Below are positions 7,268-8,595 of a stretch of DNA of 8,595 bases, in pieces. Numbering within the stretch: position 1 is the first letter of the stretch; each line of letters starts with the position of its first letter. The DNA lies in assembly GCA_947584825.1 (NCBI GenBank), contig CANPWR010000058.1, positions 1 to 8,595 of the forward strand, read 5' to 3'. Below the pieces are notes generated by a model that had not been told where the DNA came from, did no database searches, and saw nothing but the letters and a program-made list of their open reading frames with translations. This DNA is from an uncultured Clostridia bacterium (GTDB lineage Bacteria; Bacillota; Clostridia; Oscillospirales; Ruminococcaceae). A program made the translations under genes and the position numbers.

Positions 7268-8274
7268 TTTTTCACCTCCATGGGCGTATAGCTTTCCGGC
7301 GAATAATATATGACCCTCGTGCCGCCGTTTTCAAATTCGAACGGAACATAGAGCAAATCTTTCATAGCCTCCATAACACTTGAGCGGCGTTCCGGTTGGA
7401 CGTAGAATATCATAAATCCACCGCCGCCAGCTCCAAGAAGCTTTCCGCCCAAGGCTCCCGAGGCTATGCCCTTTGCATATAGCGCGTCTATTCCGTCTGT
7501 GGAAATCGCCGAGCCTGTCTGGCGCTTGAGCTTCCAAGTATAATCAAGCAATCTGCCGAAATCGTCGAGGTCTGAATGCTTGTCCGTGAGGACGTTCTCG
7601 GCTTCATCAACAAGCGAGAGCATTTCCTTTAACTGAGCAGTTTTGTCGCCTCTGTCCTTTGCGTTCGCAAGCTGAACATCCGACGAAAAGCGGGTAAAGC
7701 CGGTAAAGAACAAAAGCAGATTTTCGTTTAAACGGCGCTTGCGTTCGGGAGAGATAATCACCGGGCGGACTTCGTAACCGTCGGCGTTGAAGCTGATTCT
7801 GTTCAATCCTCCGAACGAAGAAGCTATCTGGTCCTGCCAACCGCCGGCTTCGTTGCAGAGCGTTCTTTCGAGATATATTGCTTCATCGGCGAGGCGCTTT
7901 TTGTCCGCGTATTTACCTTTCAAGGCGTGGAAAGCGTTCAACATTCCGACTGCGAAAGAGGACGACGTTCCGAGACCGGAGCGCGCGGGAAGATCCGACT
8001 CATAAGTGAGCCTTATTTCGTGCATATCCAGCATCTTCATCGCGTTGCGAATAGCGGGGTGTTTTATCTGCTCTACGTCAGTCACGCGCTCGGTCTGAGA
8101 ATAGCAGAGCTCGGTCGAGTAGTCGAAAAAGCGCGGCAAATGGCGCACGTTGACGTAACAGTACTTGTCAAACGTGGTCGACAGCACCGCGCCTCCGTGT
8201 TCCTCGAAGAAATCTTTCATATCTGTTCCGCCGCCAAAAAATGACATCCGGAAGGGGGTCTTTGTGATAATCAT
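7264..8274 (-). CDS. hddA: D-glycero-alpha-D-manno-heptose 7-phosphate kinase (GHMP kinase)
   Basis: HddA phosphorylates C1 of D-glycero-alpha-D-manno-heptose 7-phosphate with ATP, giving the alpha 1,7-bisphosphate. The 336-residue protein has the three GHMP motifs: KTPFRMSFFGGGTD (5-18) at the N-terminus, the ATP loop PARSGLGTSSSFAVG (96-110), and GGKLLGAGGGGFM (276-288) near the C-terminus. The FRMSFFGGGTD start and the length are typical of HddA and related heptose or fucose kinases rather than galactokinase. The gmhA and hddC-gmhB genes directly downstream make heptose the likely substrate. The ATG is 4 bases after the stop of the sugar transferase gene, with GGGGTG 7 bases upstream. The end overlaps the next gene by 4 bases. 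No odd residues were seen in the motifs. Confidence 0.92.
   Translation of the reverse strand: MIITKTPFRMSFFGGGTDMKDFFEEHGGAVLSTTFDKYCYVNVRHLPRFFDYSTELCYSQTERVTDVEQIKHPAIRNAMKMLDMHEIRLTYESDLPARSGLGTSSSFAVGMLNAFHALKGKYADKKRLADEAIYLERTLCNEAGGWQDQIASSFGGLNRISFNADGYEVRPVIISPERKRRLNENLLLFFTGFTRFSSDVQLANAKDRGDKTAQLKEMLSLVDEAENVLTDKHSDLDDFGRLLDYTWKLKRQTGSAISTDGIDALYAKGIASGALGGKLLGAGGGGFMIFYVQPERRSSVMEAMKDLLYVPFEFENGGTRVIYYSPESYTPMEVKK
7273..7279 (-). promoter_or_regulatory. Ribosome binding site GGAGGTG for the hddC-gmhB fusion, inside hddA
   Basis: GGAGGTG on the minus strand is followed by five A and then the GTG start at 7267. The same bases encode the last residues of HddA (M-E-V-K-K). The strong site supports GTG as the real start and indicates coupling between kinase and fused enzyme synthesis. 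Confidence 0.82.
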
Positions 8275-8278
8275 TTAC

Positions 8279-8595
8279 TCACACCCCACTCTTCCTCAAA
8301 ACTGCCGCAACAGTTGCGAATATTATCTTAATATCCATCCACAGTGACCGATTTTGCACATAATACAACTCCATCTGCTGCCGCTTTCCGTCCTCATATG
8401 TGGCATTGTTTCGTGCGTATGCCTGCCAGTAGCCTGTCAAACCCGGTTTGACCGAAAGCAAAAGTTCCTGCTGTTCGGGCGTATAGTTCTCGATGAGCTC
8501 ATCTTTTAGTATAGGTCTGGGACCAACTAACCGGAGGTCATTTTTCAACAAAATGTTATATGGTATCTGCATTACCTCATCGAGACTTAATTGCC
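8279..8595 (-). CDS. Undecaprenyl-phosphate sugar phosphotransferase, C-terminal part (initiating transferase)
   Basis: The open frame runs past an internal ATG at 8572 to the window edge, so only the last 104 residues are visible and the true start is outside. The fragment belongs to the bacterial sugar transferase (polyprenyl phosphate hexose-1-phosphate transferase, WbaP/PglC-type) family, which starts repeat-unit synthesis at the cytoplasmic membrane by moving a sugar 1-phosphate to undecaprenyl phosphate. Visible elements are the catalytic Asp-Glu pair in S-L-D-E just inside the edge, LVGPRP (about 23-28 of the fragment), VKPGLTGYWQ (48-57), AR-N-N (59-62) and ELYYVQNRSLWMDIKII near the end. 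The stretch between the DE pair and LVGPRP looks two residues longer than the common pattern. The sugar (galactose, glucose or N-acetylhexosamine) cannot be told, and whether the membrane-spanning N-terminal half is WbaP-like or PglC-like is not visible. It lies 4 bases before hddA. Confidence 0.92.
   Translation of the reverse strand, partial: QLSLDEVMQIPYNILLKNDLRLVGPRPILKDELIENYTPEQQELLLSVKPGLTGYWQAYARNNATYEDGKRQQMELYYVQNRSLWMDIKIIFATVAAVLRKSGV

Noticed and set aside
7264..8274. Galactokinase or mevalonate-type kinase as identity for the GHMP kinase
   Set aside because: The FRMSFFGGGTD N-terminus and direct linkage to gmhA and a GmhB domain fit heptose 7-phosphate kinase better.
1..8595. 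Search for CRISPR repeats, tRNA genes, insertion sequences, attachment sites or a defence or toxin system
   Set aside because: No direct repeat array, cloverleaf, transposase frame or terminal inverted repeats were seen; nearly all bases are accounted for by polysaccharide genes on one strand.

Overview
The window looks like the middle of a capsule or exopolysaccharide biosynthesis locus. All eight protein genes lie on the minus strand, tightly packed, so transcription runs from high to low coordinates and enters from beyond the right edge. The taxon is an inference. The EpsG-type polymerase, strong GGAGG-type ribosome binding sites and intermediate base composition fit a Gram-positive bacterium of the Bacillota, probably Clostridia. 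No rRNA or taxonomic marker is present to confirm this.

In transcription order, the right end (8279-8595) carries the last 104 residues of an initiating sugar-1-phosphate transferase, which loads the first sugar onto undecaprenyl phosphate. Next comes a heptose cassette of three genes that together encode four activities: hddA (7264-8274, heptose 7-phosphate kinase), a fused hddC-gmhB (6005-7267, nucleotidyltransferase plus bisphosphatase) and gmhA (5377-6021, sedoheptulose 7-phosphate isomerase). These are enough to convert sedoheptulose 7-phosphate into a nucleotide-activated D-glycero-alpha-D-manno-heptose, most likely the GDP form. The genes overlap or nearly touch, and their ribosome binding sites lie inside the upstream coding sequence, so they are probably translationally coupled.

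The left half holds assembly and decoration genes: two GT4-fold glycosyltransferases (4226-5380 and 3190-4233), an EpsG/Wzy-like multi-spanning polymerase (2055-3134), a GT2 glycosyltransferase (1197-2036) and a polysaccharide pyruvyl transferase family protein (6-1142). This half is visibly more AT-rich than the heptose cassette, a mosaic pattern common in surface polysaccharide loci.

Taken together, a lipid-linked repeat unit would be started by the sugar transferase, extended by up to three glycosyltransferases (one of which probably uses the activated heptose), possibly modified by the pyruvyl transferase, and polymerised by the EpsG-like protein. No flippase (Wzx), chain-length regulator or tyrosine kinase is present here; they would have to be outside the window. 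There is no gene-free stretch longer than about 60 bases, and no RNA gene, mobile element or CRISPR array was seen. I found no clearly new system. The points most worth a second look are the compact heptose pathway with its fused enzyme, and a nine-base A run in the pyruvyl transferase gene that could act as an on/off slippage site.
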